A DNA stretch of 64,000 bases from Rhodobacteraceae bacterium XHP0102. GTDB lineage: Bacteria; Pseudomonadota; Alphaproteobacteria; Rhodobacterales; Rhodobacteraceae. A program made the translations under genes and the position numbers. Under the pieces are notes generated by a model. That model saw nothing but the letters and a program-made list of their open reading frames with translations. It was not told where the DNA came from and did no database searches. Location: positions 124,001 through 188,000 of the forward strand of contig JAOWLD010000003.1 of the NCBI GenBank assembly GCA_025751475.1, read 5' to 3'. Below are positions 7,715-17,475 of this stretch, piece after piece (position 1 is the stretch's first letter; each line of letters begins with the position of its first letter).

Positions 7715-8599
7715 TTATGCCTTTTTGTCAAACAAGCCTGAGGCCAGAACCACCCCCGCAGCGACCATCATCACACCGATTACCTTGCTCAAGGTCACGG
7801 TTTCGTCCAAAAACAAGGCCCCCCCGATCAAGGCCAACACTGGGGTTAAAGCCCCAAAGGCCGCCGTTTGCGCGGCCCCCAATTGACGCACGGCAATGGT
7901 ATAGAGTACCAAGGCAAACACGGCGATCAATACACCTTGTAAAAAGGCCATAACGATAAAGTCGCGCGGGGATACACCTGCGAAGCTCACATTGCCCGAG
8001 AGGGCCAGAAACGGGATGATGGCCAAAGTGCCCCAAAAGAGACCAATCACCAATCCGTGCAAGGGGCTAAATCCGCTTTGTTTGAAATAGGCGGAATATA
8101 TCGCCCACAAAAAAGAGCCCGCAAGAAACAGGATATGCCCGCGCCATGCGCCTTCGGCGCTGCCATATAAAATTTGCCACAGGCCGACCAACAACGCGCC
8201 CGTGAAAATGATGATCAATCCCACCAAACGCGGCTTGGTTGGGTGCTCGCCCGTCATGACGAACATCACCAAGGCGGTCCAAAACGGCAGCATCCCAGGC
8301 GCCAAAACGCCTGCATCGGAGGCAGGTGCATAGGCAAGGCCAACCGAGACCAAATAGGGGAAAATCGCACTCGCCCCCAAGCCCAACATCAACGCGCCCA
8401 TCACGCTTTGCCCGCGCGGGATGATGCCCAGTTTGAACATCAAGGGAATCGTCACCAAAAACCCCGTGCCAAGGCGCAGCAGCAGAACCTCCTCTACCGT
8501 GAAATTGCTGCGCACAGCAAAGCGCGTGGCCACCAGAAAAATAGCCCAGATTGTGACGGTCGCCAAAGCGGCGAGGAGGCCTTTGATCGTGCTTGTCAT
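7715..8599 (-). CDS. EamA/DMT-superfamily transporter
   Basis: A 294-residue inner-membrane protein with ten predicted helices in two EamA repeats (LLAALATVTIWAIFLVATRFAVR at the start; LFLAGSFLWAIYSAYFK and the C-terminal FGALTPVLALIGGALFLDE pair). DMT-family carriers export metabolites or amino acids; nothing here fixes the substrate. The start chosen is the ATG of MTSTIKG, where the membrane repeat begins; an open frame extends 32 codons upstream without family similarity. It has no operon partner apart from the pseudogene downstream. Confidence 0.85.
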   Translation of the reverse strand: MTSTIKGLLAALATVTIWAIFLVATRFAVRSNFTVEEVLLLRLGTGFLVTIPLMFKLGIIPRGQSVMGALMLGLGASAIFPYLVSVGLAYAPASDAGVLAPGMLPFWTALVMFVMTGEHPTKPRLVGLIIIFTGALLVGLWQILYGSAEGAWRGHILFLAGSFLWAIYSAYFKQSGFSPLHGLVIGLFWGTLAIIPFLALSGNVSFAGVSPRDFIVMAFLQGVLIAVFALVLYTIAVRQLGAAQTAAFGALTPVLALIGGALFLDETVTLSKVIGVMMVAAGVVLASGLFDKKA

Positions 8600-8944
8600 C
8601 GGAGGCTCTATCCAAAGTGTGAGAAGGCGTGGCAAACCTTGGCGCGGAACGTGGCGCGAATGCAAGGGCGTGCGTGCATATCGGCCATGACGCAATCACT
8701 GCTTGACTTATCACCGCAGATGACCGAAGTGCGGGTTTCGCACCCGCGTCATCGCGTGAGAGAGTTGCGCCCGACAATCGGGCCAAGCGGGGCATCACCA
8801 CTCAGTATCCCAACACGCAGGGTTCCTGATACAACGGTAGAATGGCGGGAAGGCCAAGTCGTTGTGAACCCGAAACGGACCGCTGCTGGCGGCCCAAATG
8901 GCCTTGTGCGCCTTTGCGCAGGGCTTTGTGAAAAGGATATATCA
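8600..8944. other. intergenic region / long leader before helicase gene
   Basis: This 345-base gap separates the divergent EamA and helicase genes. It has a hairpin GCGGGT-ttcgc-ACCCGC at 8731-8747 without a T-run. The helicase frame is open through the whole gap, but the translation has no DEAD-box similarity before the TTG start. I see no other gene. A structured leader would fit a cold-inducible helicase; that is inference. Confidence 0.4.
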
Positions 8945-10228
8945 TTGTTTGATTTTGATATGCTGGGCCTTGAGCCCACATTGAACGCGGCTTTGAAGGC
9001 CGCAAACCTGTCTGAACCCACCCCGATCCAGAACCAAGCCATTCCCTTAGCCTTGGAAGGACATGACATCATGGGTCTGGCGCAAACGGGCACGGGCAAG
9101 ACGCTGGCCTTTGGGTTGCCATTGATCAACCATTTGTTGGGCAAGCAGGGCAAGCCTGAGCCAAAAACCGTTAAGGCACTGGTGCTTGCGCCAACGCGTG
9201 AATTGGTCAACCAAATCGCAGACAGCCTGAAACCTTTGACCGCAGGATCCAAGTTGCGGGTGCATTCTGTCGTGGGGGGGCAATCCATCCCCAAGCAGAT
9301 CAACCTTCTTGCGCGTGGCACCGATATTCTGGTGGCAACACCAGGTCGGTTGATTGACTTGCTCAACCGCCGTGCGGTTGACCTCAGCCAAACGCGCCAT
9401 TTGGTTTTGGATGAGGCCGATCAAATGCTTGATCTGGGCTTTATCCACGCATTGCGCCAAATCGCGCCGCATTTGGCAACCCCGCGTCAAACCATGCTGT
9501 TTTCCGCCACCATGCCAAAGCAGATGGAAGAATTGTCGAGCGCCTATTTGAACAATCCGCGCCGCGTGCAAGTCTCCCCTCCTGGTAAGGCGGCGGATAA
9601 GATCACCCAATCTGTGCATTTTGTCTCCAAGGCCGATAAGCCCGCTAAACTGCGCGAAATCCTCAGCCGTGACCTAGAGGCACTGACGCTTGTTTTTGCG
9701 CGCACCAAACATGGCGCGGAAAAGCTGATGAAAGGCTTGGTCGAGGATGGCTATAAGGCCGCCTCAATCCATGGCAACAAAAGCCAAGGTCAGCGCGATC
9801 GTGCGATCAAACAATTCCGCGCGGGCGAGATCACGGTTCTGGTCGCAACCGATGTTGCCGCGCGTGGCATCGACATTCCAGGTGTGGCGTATGTCGTGAA
9901 TTATGAATTGCCCGATGTGCCCGAGAATTACGTGCACCGCATTGGCCGCACGGCCCGCGCAGGGCGTGAGGGCGAGGCCATTGCCTTTTGTGCCGCCGAT
10001 GAAATGGATTTGCTGCGTCAGGTGCAAAAGCTGATGAAACTCGAAATCCCTGTGGCCAGCGGCAGCGCGCCTGAGGGCATTGAGCAGGGCGGCGGTCGTC
10101 CCCATCGCGGCGGCCCCCGCCGCGGATTTAAGCCAAAGGCGAATGCAGGCCATGGTGCGGCTGACGGCAAACCGCGTCATCGCCGCCGCAGCAAGCCCGC
10201 CCGCGGGCCACGCCAGAAGGCAGCATAA
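8945..10228 (+). CDS. DEAD-box RNA helicase (RhlE-like)
   Basis: ATP-dependent RNA helicase of 427 residues. Motifs in order: Q-motif TPIQNQAIP, motif I AQTGTGKT, Ia APTRELV, Ib TPGR, II DEAD, III SAT, IV-V (LVFARTK, VATDVAARGIDIP) and VI HRIGRTARAG. A basic, glycine-rich tail (RRGFKPK..., RHRRRSKPARGPRQKA) should bind RNA without sequence preference. The start is TTG, chosen because AAGGA stands seven bases before it and because the upstream aromatic residue of the Q-motif follows at once. Such enzymes serve ribosome assembly and mRNA decay, often in the cold. Confidence 0.9.
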   Translation: MFDFDMLGLEPTLNAALKAANLSEPTPIQNQAIPLALEGHDIMGLAQTGTGKTLAFGLPLINHLLGKQGKPEPKTVKALVLAPTRELVNQIADSLKPLTAGSKLRVHSVVGGQSIPKQINLLARGTDILVATPGRLIDLLNRRAVDLSQTRHLVLDEADQMLDLGFIHALRQIAPHLATPRQTMLFSATMPKQMEELSSAYLNNPRRVQVSPPGKAADKITQSVHFVSKADKPAKLREILSRDLEALTLVFARTKHGAEKLMKGLVEDGYKAASIHGNKSQGQRDRAIKQFRAGEITVLVATDVAARGIDIPGVAYVVNYELPDVPENYVHRIGRTARAGREGEAIAFCAADEMDLLRQVQKLMKLEIPVASGSAPEGIEQGGGRPHRGGPRRGFKPKANAGHGAADGKPRHRRRSKPARGPRQKAA

Positions 10229-10231
10229 CCT

Positions 10232-10257
10232 AAAAGGGGGCCAAGCGCCCCCTTTTT
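10232..10257 (+). terminator. rho-independent terminator after helicase gene
   Basis: AAAAGGGGGC pairs with GCCCCCTTTT around CAAGC, followed by T residues, three bases after the helicase stop. Confidence 0.9.
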
Positions 10258-10320
10258 CTTTGCGTCCTGCCCTCATGCGGTTTAGCAAAAGCATCAAAGA
10301 ATTTTGTGGGAGGGGACAAG

Positions 10321-11325
10321 ATGGTGGTGCGCGTAGCGGTTATTGGTGCGGGCGTGATGGGGGCGGATCACGCAAAGATCATTGCCCAAGATGTGCCGAA
10401 TGCCCGTTTGCAGCTTGTCTGCGACATGGATGGCGCGCGGGCGCGCGCCGTGGCCGATGCAACAAGCGCGGTGGATTGCACAGATGACCCCGAAGCCGCG
10501 CTGTTGCGCGATGATATTGATGCGGTGATCATCGCCTCGCCTGATTTCACCCATGCACCTTACACCAAGACGCTGATTGCGCGCGGCAAGCGGGTCTTGT
10601 GCGAAAAGCCCCTCAGCCAAAAGATTGACGAATGTTTGGATGTGATGGCCGCCGAACAGGCGATGGGTGCGCCCCATATTATGGTTGGCTTCATGCGCCG
10701 CTATGATCGCGCCTATCTCGATATGCGCGCGGCACTTGCAAAAGGTGTCTTGGGGCGGGCATTGATGATGCATAATTTTCACCGCAACCTCGCCACGCCT
10801 TACCCCAGCTTCACAGGGGCCATGGCAATCACCAATTCCGCGCCGCATGAATTCGATATCGCACGGTATCTCTTGGGGGCGGAGGTGACCACGATCACCG
10901 CCCATCAACCCAAGCGCAGCGATGATGTTGTGGCACCCGTGGTGATGGTTCTGGAAACCGATGATGATCAACTCGTCACAGTCGAGGTGAACAACAACGC
11001 CGCCTATGGCTATGATGTGCGCGCCGAATTGGTCGGAGAGCTTGGCAGCATCTCAACCAACAAAGTCGCGCATTCCCGCCTTGATGCGCGGCTGACTTCG
11101 GCGATCCAATATGACGAGGATTGGCGCGGCCATTATCACGATGCCTATGTCGCGCAAAACCGTGACTTCCTGCGCTTTGTGCAAACGGGGCTGTTGCCCG
11201 ATTGCGCGGCCAGTGCATGGGATGGCTACGCCGCTGCCCTTGTCGCGGACACAGGCGTGCGTGCCTTGCACTCAGGCGGCAAAGAACGGGTCGAAATGAT
11301 CGAAAAACCCGCCTTTTACGCCTAG
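10321..11325 (+). CDS. Gfo/Idh/MocA family oxidoreductase
   Basis: NAD(P)-dependent dehydrogenase of 334 residues. Rossmann motif GAGVMG near residues 9-14, the family EKPL sequence near 97-100, and a C-terminal substrate domain with the H-x-x-x-D type catalytic segment APHEFDIARYLLG. Resemblance is closest to inositol 2-dehydrogenase-like members, but the substrate cannot be named. The start has a strong GGGAGGGG SD. It converges on the amidohydrolase gene: the two stop codons share the palindrome CTAG, giving a four-base overlap. Confidence 0.82.
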   Translation: MVVRVAVIGAGVMGADHAKIIAQDVPNARLQLVCDMDGARARAVADATSAVDCTDDPEAALLRDDIDAVIIASPDFTHAPYTKTLIARGKRVLCEKPLSQKIDECLDVMAAEQAMGAPHIMVGFMRRYDRAYLDMRAALAKGVLGRALMMHNFHRNLATPYPSFTGAMAITNSAPHEFDIARYLLGAEVTTITAHQPKRSDDVVAPVVMVLETDDDQLVTVEVNNNAAYGYDVRAELVGELGSISTNKVAHSRLDARLTSAIQYDEDWRGHYHDAYVAQNRDFLRFVQTGLLPDCAASAWDGYAAALVADTGVRALHSGGKERVEMIEKPAFYA

Positions 11326-12698
11326 GCCCGTTCCATCAAATCGCGGGTCATGGCCGCGTGATTGGTCAGAAGTTTGCTCATGTCCATGCTGACCAACTGC
11401 CCCTCTTCCACAATGACCTTGCCATTGATGATGGTGTAATTGGTCTTGCCCGAGCCGCAGAACAACAAACCTGCCAGCAGATCCCATTGCGCGCCCGCAA
11501 AATCGATGCCGCGCGTATCAAAGGCGGCAAGATCGGCGGCATAGCCCTTGGCAAGCACCCCAATATCATCGCGGCCCAGAACGGACGCACCGCCACGGGT
11601 TGCGACCGCCAAAGCCTCGCGCGCGGTCATCGCGTCGCCGCCTTTCATGACGCGCTGCAACAGCATCGCTTGGCGCGCCTCATTGAGCATATGGCCGCTG
11701 TCATTGGAGGCCGAGCCATCAACCCCAAGCCCCACCTTCACCCCCGCATCGAGACATTGGCGCACGGGGGCAATCCCGCTGGCCAGCCGCATATTCGAGC
11801 AGGGACAATGCGCAATGCCCGTGCCCGTGCGCGCGAAGAGGTTGATCTCGCCCTCATCCAATTGCACGCAATGGGCGTGCCAAACATCATGGCCTGTCCA
11901 ACCAACCGCCTCGATATATTCGCCAGGGCGCATCCCAAAGGTTGCAAGGCTATAGTCGATATCCTCGACATTCTCCGCCAGATGCGTGTGCATCCCAACC
12001 CCATAGCTGCGCGCCATTTGGGCGGTTTCGCGCATCAAATCCATGCTGACGGAAAAGGGCGAACACGGGGCCAAGGCCACCCGCCGCATGGCATAGCGGC
12101 TTGCGTCATGATGGGTTTCGATCAGGCGTTGGCAATCGGCCAGAATGGCAGGTTCCGCCTCGGTCAGGCGATCTGGGGGAAGGCCCCCTTTGCTTTCGCC
12201 AATGCTCATTGACCCGCGGGTGCCGTGAAAGCGCAAACCGATATCTTCGGCCGCGGCAAAGCTATCTTCAAGCCGCGCGCCATTGGGGTAGAGATACAAA
12301 TGATCAGAGGAGGTCGTGCAGCCCGTCATGGCCAATTCCGCCATGGCCAAGGCCCCTGACCAGTAAATATGATCTGGCCCGATATTGCACCAGATCGGGT
12401 AGAGGGTCTGCAACCAGCCAAAAAGCGGTGCGTTTTGCGCCGCAGGCACGGCACGGGTCAGGTTTTGGAACATATGGTGATGGGTGTTGACCATTCCTGG
12501 GATCACCACATGACCGCGCATATCAATCACGCGATCCGCGCTTTGCGGCAAATCCGCGGTTTTCCCAACCGCCTCGATCACACCGCCGCGCGCGAAAAGC
12601 GCGCCATCGGTGATTTCATCGCCATAGGGCGCATCTGGGCGCGGCTCCATCGTGCAAAGAAGATCTGCGTGTTTGATCAAAAGCGTCTCTTGCGCCAT
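11322..12698 (-). CDS. amidohydrolase, 8-oxoguanine deaminase-like (ATZ/TRZ family)
   Basis: A 458-residue metal-dependent deaminase. Metal ligands are visible in order: NTHHHMFQN near residue 74, HTHLAEN near 239, HAHCV near 277 and the catalytic-Asp region LGVDGSASND near 325. The ATZ/TRZ group includes 8-oxoguanine, isoxanthopterin and hydroxyatrazine hydrolases; the CNIGPDHIYWSGALAMAELAMTG region is like annotated 8-oxoguanine deaminases, whose product is urate. The position beside xanthine dehydrogenase genes, transcribed divergently from them, supports a purine substrate. The start is the ATG of MAQETLL; 13 upstream codons lack similarity. Confidence 0.8.
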   Translation of the reverse strand: MAQETLLIKHADLLCTMEPRPDAPYGDEITDGALFARGGVIEAVGKTADLPQSADRVIDMRGHVVIPGMVNTHHHMFQNLTRAVPAAQNAPLFGWLQTLYPIWCNIGPDHIYWSGALAMAELAMTGCTTSSDHLYLYPNGARLEDSFAAAEDIGLRFHGTRGSMSIGESKGGLPPDRLTEAEPAILADCQRLIETHHDASRYAMRRVALAPCSPFSVSMDLMRETAQMARSYGVGMHTHLAENVEDIDYSLATFGMRPGEYIEAVGWTGHDVWHAHCVQLDEGEINLFARTGTGIAHCPCSNMRLASGIAPVRQCLDAGVKVGLGVDGSASNDSGHMLNEARQAMLLQRVMKGGDAMTAREALAVATRGGASVLGRDDIGVLAKGYAADLAAFDTRGIDFAGAQWDLLAGLLFCGSGKTNYTIINGKVIVEEGQLVSMDMSKLLTNHAAMTRDLMERA

Positions 12699-12917
12699 GG
12701 GGGCCGTCCTGTTGGTTATCCTGCAACTCTGCATCATATACGGGCATTTGCGCGCAAGTTAAGCGTTTTGGTTGTGGGCTGCGTGACAAAATTCTTGCCA
12801 AACGCGAAAACCCCCGCTTTCATCGCACGGTGATACAGCCGCTCAGGTCTCTACGCCGCATCGACGCCTGAGGATGTGACACGACATGACGGGGTAAAGC
12901 GGCAGGTTAATTTCTCG

Positions 12918-14276
12918 ATGGAGGTTTCGTTTCTTCTGAATGGAGAGGCCCTGCAGGTCTCGACCCATCCCACTGTGACATTGCTCGATTGGCTGCGCGA
13001 AAGGCGCGGTCTGACAGGCACGAAGGAAGGGTGCAACGAGGGCGATTGCGGTGCCTGCACCGTGGTGGTTCAGGATCTTGACGGGGTTCGCGCGGTCAAT
13101 GCCTGTATCCTATTTTTGCCCCAGATTGATGGTAAGGCCATTCGCACGGTCGAAGGCATCGGCGCAGACGGGTTGCACCCTGTCCAAGAGGCGATGATCA
13201 CGCATCACGGGTCGCAATGTGGTTTTTGCACGCCTGGCTTTATTGCTTCGATGGTCGCAGGCCATGCCAATGGGCGGCGCGACCATGACACGGTTTTGGC
13301 GGGGAACCTGTGCCGTTGCACGGGCTATGCGCCGATCATCCGCGCGGCAGAAGCCGCCGAAGGGGCCACGGCCCCCGCATGGATTGCGCGCGATGCGGCA
13401 TGGCTGGCCACGGCGACAAAAACCACCCATGCCCCGCAAAACAGCGATGAATTGGCGGCGCTTTATGCGGCAAACCCTGACGCGCTGTTGATTGCGGGGG
13501 CCACCGATATTGGCCTTTGGGTGACCAAGCAGTTGCGCGATTTTGACGAGGTGATTTTTCTCAACCAATGCGCGGATTTGGCCGAGGTTCATGTCCGCCA
13601 AGATGAAATACGGTTGGGCGCGATGGTCAATATGGCGCGCGTTCATCAGGTGATGGCGCAATATCACCCAAGCTATGCCGAGATGATCCGCCGCTATGGG
13701 TCAGAGCAGGTGCGAAACGCCGCCACAATCGGCGGAAATATCGCGAATGGCTCGCCCATTGGGGATAACCCGCCTGCGCTGATTGCGCTTGGCGCGCGGC
13801 TGCATTTGCGCAAGGGCGATGTGCGGCGCGAAATCGCACTAGAGGATTTTTTCCTGGACTATGGCCGCCAAGACCGCGCAAGCGGGGAATTTGTCGAAGC
13901 GGTCACTTTGCCAAAAAACGCGCCCGATCTGCGGTGCTATAAACTTTCGAAACGGTTTGATCAGGATATTTCCGCCGTTTGTGGCGCGTTTCACATGACC
14001 ATCGAGGATGGCGTGGTTCAGGATGCCCGCGTGGCCTTTGGCGGGATGGCAGGCACGCCAAAACTGGCCCATGCCACAATGGCGGCTTTGCAGGGTCAGC
14101 CATGGAATATGGCGACTGTCGAGGCGGCTTGTGCGGCCCTTACGCAGGATTTCACCCCGCTCTCTGATATGCGTGCGTCAGCCGCCTATCGGATGGCGGC
14201 GGCGCAAGGCATGATGCGGCGGTATTACGCGGAACGCCAAGTCACAGCCGTATCGGTGCTGGAGGTGACCCCATGA
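12918..14276 (+). CDS. xdhA: xanthine dehydrogenase small subunit XdhA
   Basis: FAD and iron-sulfur subunit (452 residues) of the molybdenum hydroxylase oxidising hypoxanthine to xanthine to urate. The N-terminal plant-type [2Fe-2S] ligands are C39, C44, C47 and C63; the second cluster is C101, C104, C132 and C134 (CGFC and CRC). The FAD domain shows GATDIGL near 193 and the [17 protein letters not shown] loop near 272-288. Start: ATG of MEVSFLL, where the ferredoxin fold begins; 14 further codons are open upstream. The stop overlaps the xdhB start (ATGA). It heads an apparent operon through the purine transporter. Confidence 0.93.
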   Translation: MEVSFLLNGEALQVSTHPTVTLLDWLRERRGLTGTKEGCNEGDCGACTVVVQDLDGVRAVNACILFLPQIDGKAIRTVEGIGADGLHPVQEAMITHHGSQCGFCTPGFIASMVAGHANGRRDHDTVLAGNLCRCTGYAPIIRAAEAAEGATAPAWIARDAAWLATATKTTHAPQNSDELAALYAANPDALLIAGATDIGLWVTKQLRDFDEVIFLNQCADLAEVHVRQDEIRLGAMVNMARVHQVMAQYHPSYAEMIRRYGSEQVRNAATIGGNIANGSPIGDNPPALIALGARLHLRKGDVRREIALEDFFLDYGRQDRASGEFVEAVTLPKNAPDLRCYKLSKRFDQDISAVCGAFHMTIEDGVVQDARVAFGGMAGTPKLAHATMAALQGQPWNMATVEAACAALTQDFTPLSDMRASAAYRMAAAQGMMRRYYAERQVTAVSVLEVTP

Positions 14277-16555
14277 GTGTCCACAATCCTATGGCCCATG
14301 ACAGTGCGCGCCTGCACGTCACAGGGGCTGCGCGCTATGTCGATGATATTCCCACCCCGCAGGGCTGTTTGCATCTGGCCTTTGCCCTGTCGCCCGTGGC
14401 GCGTGGGCGGATCCGCGCAATGGATCTTGCCGCGATGAAGGGCGCGGAGGGCGTGGTCGCGGTGTTTGTTGCGGCTGATCTGCCCTTTGCAAATGATGTC
14501 AGCCCTTCGGTGCATGACGAGCCGCTATTGGCGACAGATCGGGTGCATTATATGGGGCAGCCCGTGGCATTGGTCGTGGCCGACAGTCACCTGTCGGCGC
14601 GCAAGGCCGCGCGTCTTTTACAGATTGAGGTTGAAGCAGAGCCGCCCATTCTCAGCATTGAGGATGCGCTTGCGGCGGAGAGCTTTTTTGAAGATGGCCC
14701 GCGTGTTTGGGCCAAGGGGGATGCAAAAGCGGCTCTTGGTCAGGCAAAGCACCGCCTTCAAGGTGAAATCACCATAGGCGGGCAAGAGCATTTTTACCTC
14801 GAAGGCCAAGCCGCCTTGGCGCTGCCACAAGAGGGCGGGGATATGGTGATCCACAGCTCGACCCAGCATCCGACCGAGATACAGCACAAAGTGGCCGATG
14901 CTTTGGGCCTGCCTATGCATGGGGTGCGGGTCGAATGTCGGCGTATGGGCGGTGGCTTTGGCGGCAAGGAAAGCCAAGGCAATGCATTGGCCGTGGCCTG
15001 CGCCGTGGCGGCGCGCCAGACGGGGCGTGCCTGCAAAATGCGCTATGATCGCGATGATGATATGATCATTACGGGCAAGCGGCATGATTTCCGCATTTCC
15101 TATGATGTGGGGTTTGATGATCAGGGCCAGATCGAGGCGGTGCGGTTTACGCAGATCACGCGGGGCGGTTGGGCCCAGGATTTAACCGCGCCCGTGGCGG
15201 ATCGCGCGATGCTGCACGCGGATAACGCCTATCTTTTGCCCCATGCCGAGATCACTTCGCTGCGGCTGAAGACCAATATGCAATCGGCCACGGCTTTTCG
15301 CGGGTTTGGGGGGCCGCAAGGCGTTTTGGGGATTGAACGGGTGATGGATCATATCGCCCATGATTTGGGCCTTGATCCCGCCCTTGTGCGGCGCAGGAAT
15401 TACTATGCTGCGCCCCATAAGGCCTCGCGTGCGGGGCTTGCCAATACCACCCCCTATGGGATGGAGGTGCGCGATTTTCTGCTGCATGAGATGACAGATC
15501 AGCTGTTATCGGACTGCGATTACGCGGGGCGGCGTGCCGAAATTGCCGTGCGGAATGAAACCTCACCCATCCTCAAGCGTGGCATCGCGTTTTGCCCTGT
15601 GAAGTTCGGGATATCTTTCACCCTGACCCATCTCAATCAGGCAGGCGCGCTTGTGCATCTGTATCAAGATGGGTCAATCATGATGAATCATGGCGGCACG
15701 GAAATGGGGCAGGGCCTGTTTCAAAAATTGGCCCAAGTGGCGGCAAGCCGTTTCGGTGTTGCTGTCGATCAGGTGAAGATCACCGCGACCGACACGGCCA
15801 AGGTTCCCAATACTTCGGCCACGGCGGCCTCATCGGGCAGTGATCTGAACGGGATGGCGGTTCTGGCCGCGTGTGATGCCATTCGCACCCGCATGGCCGA
15901 GTTTCTGGGCCAAGGGGCCGAGGTGCGTTTTGCCAATGGCCGTGTCACTTGGGGCGATAAAGACATCAGCTTCGCCGAGGCTGTCGCGGCCTGTTATCAG
16001 GCGCGCGTGGGTCTGTCGGCCACGGGGTTTTACAAGACCCCTGATTTGTCCTGGGATCGCGCGGCGGGGCAGGGGCGGCCCTTCTTTTATTTTGCGCATG
16101 GTGCGGCCGTGAGCGAGGTGGTGATTGACACGCTGACAGGCGAGAACCGTATCTTGCGCGCAGATATCCTCCATGATGTGGGCGCATCGCTGAACCCCGC
16201 ACTTGATCGTGGGCAGGTGGAGGGCGGCTATGTGCAGGGGGCGGGATGGCTGACCACCGAGGAATTGGTTTGGGATGATCGGGGCCATTTGCGCACCCAT
16301 GCGCCATCCACCTATAAAATTCCAGCCTGTTCAGATCGCCCCGCCATATTTAACGTGGCGCTTGTGGATGGTGAAAACCCCGAAGCCACGATTTATCGTT
16401 CAAAGGCCGTGGGGGAGCCGCCCTTCATGCTTGGCATATCCGCCTTTCTGGCCTTGTCTCATGCGATTTCGGCCTGTGGAACGGGCTATCCCAATTTGGA
16501 TGCGCCCGCCACGCCCGAGCGAATTTTGGCAGCGATTGCGAGGGTTCGGTCATGA
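14273..16555 (+). CDS. xdhB: xanthine dehydrogenase large (molybdopterin) subunit XdhB
   Basis: Catalytic subunit of 760 residues. The molybdopterin contact motif [10 protein letters not shown] is near residue 225, FRGFGGPQG near 343, the GTEMGQGL segment near 474, and the catalytic glutamate region [10 protein letters not shown] near 704-713. Length and motif order match bacterial XdhB of the Rhodobacter capsulatus type. Starts in a four-base ATGA overlap with xdhA and ends in another with xdhC, so the three are translationally coupled. It acts in the cytoplasm as part of an XdhA2B2 heterotetramer. Confidence 0.94.
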   Translation: MSVHNPMAHDSARLHVTGAARYVDDIPTPQGCLHLAFALSPVARGRIRAMDLAAMKGAEGVVAVFVAADLPFANDVSPSVHDEPLLATDRVHYMGQPVALVVADSHLSARKAARLLQIEVEAEPPILSIEDALAAESFFEDGPRVWAKGDAKAALGQAKHRLQGEITIGGQEHFYLEGQAALALPQEGGDMVIHSSTQHPTEIQHKVADALGLPMHGVRVECRRMGGGFGGKESQGNALAVACAVAARQTGRACKMRYDRDDDMIITGKRHDFRISYDVGFDDQGQIEAVRFTQITRGGWAQDLTAPVADRAMLHADNAYLLPHAEITSLRLKTNMQSATAFRGFGGPQGVLGIERVMDHIAHDLGLDPALVRRRNYYAAPHKASRAGLANTTPYGMEVRDFLLHEMTDQLLSDCDYAGRRAEIAVRNETSPILKRGIAFCPVKFGISFTLTHLNQAGALVHLYQDGSIMMNHGGTEMGQGLFQKLAQVAASRFGVAVDQVKITATDTAKVPNTSATAASSGSDLNGMAVLAACDAIRTRMAEFLGQGAEVRFANGRVTWGDKDISFAEAVAACYQARVGLSATGFYKTPDLSWDRAAGQGRPFFYFAHGAAVSEVVIDTLTGENRILRADILHDVGASLNPALDRGQVEGGYVQGAGWLTTEELVWDDRGHLRTHAPSTYKIPACSDRPAIFNVALVDGENPEATIYRSKAVGEPPFMLGISAFLALSHAISACGTGYPNLDAPATPERILAAIARVRS

Positions 16556-17475
16556 GCCTTGATTTGGATTATCTGCGGCGTTGCGCGCAAAAGGGTGCTT
16601 TCACGCGCATTTTGATTGCCCGAACGGCGGGGTCGGTCCCGCGTGAGGCGGGCACATCCATGATCGTCTGGGCCGAGGGGCAGGAGGGCACAATTGGCGG
16701 CGGAAGTTTGGAATGGGAGGCCGTGACCTTCGCGCGCACCATGCTGGCCACGGGCGGGATCGCCAGTCGCACCTATCCGCTGGGGCCAAGTTTGGGTCAA
16801 TGCTGCGGCGGGTCTGTAACCCTTGCCTTTGAGGTCTTCGCGGATGACATCCCCGCCGCGCTGCCCTATGCGCGCGCGTTGAAATCGGGGGCCGTTTGGG
16901 ATGCGCGGCGCGCAGAGGCCGCCGCGCGCTTGCGCCCTGACCAAAGCCCTGCCGTGATGGGCGATTGGCTGATCGAGACACAACCGCCTTCGGCGCATCC
17001 CATATGGATTTGGGGGGCGGGTCATGTCGGGCGTGCGCTTGTCGGGGTTCTGCATCCCTTGCCCCATATCGTGCTGAACTGGGTGGATATCGCGTCTGAT
17101 CGCTTTCCCCAGATCATCCCAGAAAACGTAACCCCCTTGATCGCGGCCACCCCGCAAAGGCTTGCCCATCACGCGCCGCCTGCGGCAGATCATGTGATTG
17201 TCACCCATGATCACGCGTTGGATTTAGAAATTTGCCATGCCCTGCTTGGCCATGAATTTGGCAGCGTGGGTCTGATCGGGTCGGCCACAAAATGGGCGCG
17301 GTTTAAGGGCAGATTATCGGCGCTTGGGCATTCTCATGCACAAATTTCGCGCATTTCCTGTCCGATTGGAGATATTTCCTTGGGCAAACACCCCCAAGCC
17401 ATCGCCTTGGGGGTTGCCACGGCCCTTCTGTCTCGGGCAGAAGAAACGGCACATAAACAGGCGGGGGCACAGTGA
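16552..17475 (+). CDS. xdhC: XdhC, molybdenum cofactor sulfuration/insertion chaperone
   Basis: A 307-residue XdhC/CoxI-family protein that, in R. capsulatus, binds molybdenum cofactor, promotes its sulfuration and inserts it into XdhB. The N-terminal XdhC domain has TAGSVPREAGTSMIVW and the GGGSLEWE motif, with a conserved cysteine pair in GQCCGGSV; the C-terminal Rossmann-like domain has WGAGHVGRALV near 145. It overlaps the xdhB stop by four bases (ATGA) and its own stop overlaps the next start (GTGA). Confidence 0.93.
   Translation: MSLDLDYLRRCAQKGAFTRILIARTAGSVPREAGTSMIVWAEGQEGTIGGGSLEWEAVTFARTMLATGGIASRTYPLGPSLGQCCGGSVTLAFEVFADDIPAALPYARALKSGAVWDARRAEAAARLRPDQSPAVMGDWLIETQPPSAHPIWIWGAGHVGRALVGVLHPLPHIVLNWVDIASDRFPQIIPENVTPLIAATPQRLAHHAPPAADHVIVTHDHALDLEICHALLGHEFGSVGLIGSATKWARFKGRLSALGHSHAQISRISCPIGDISLGKHPQAIALGVATALLSRAEETAHKQAGAQ

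Noticed and set aside
8174-8944. Longer N-terminus of the DEAD-box helicase
   Set aside because: The upstream part is antisense to the EamA gene or has no similarity; the Q-motif begins just after the TTG.
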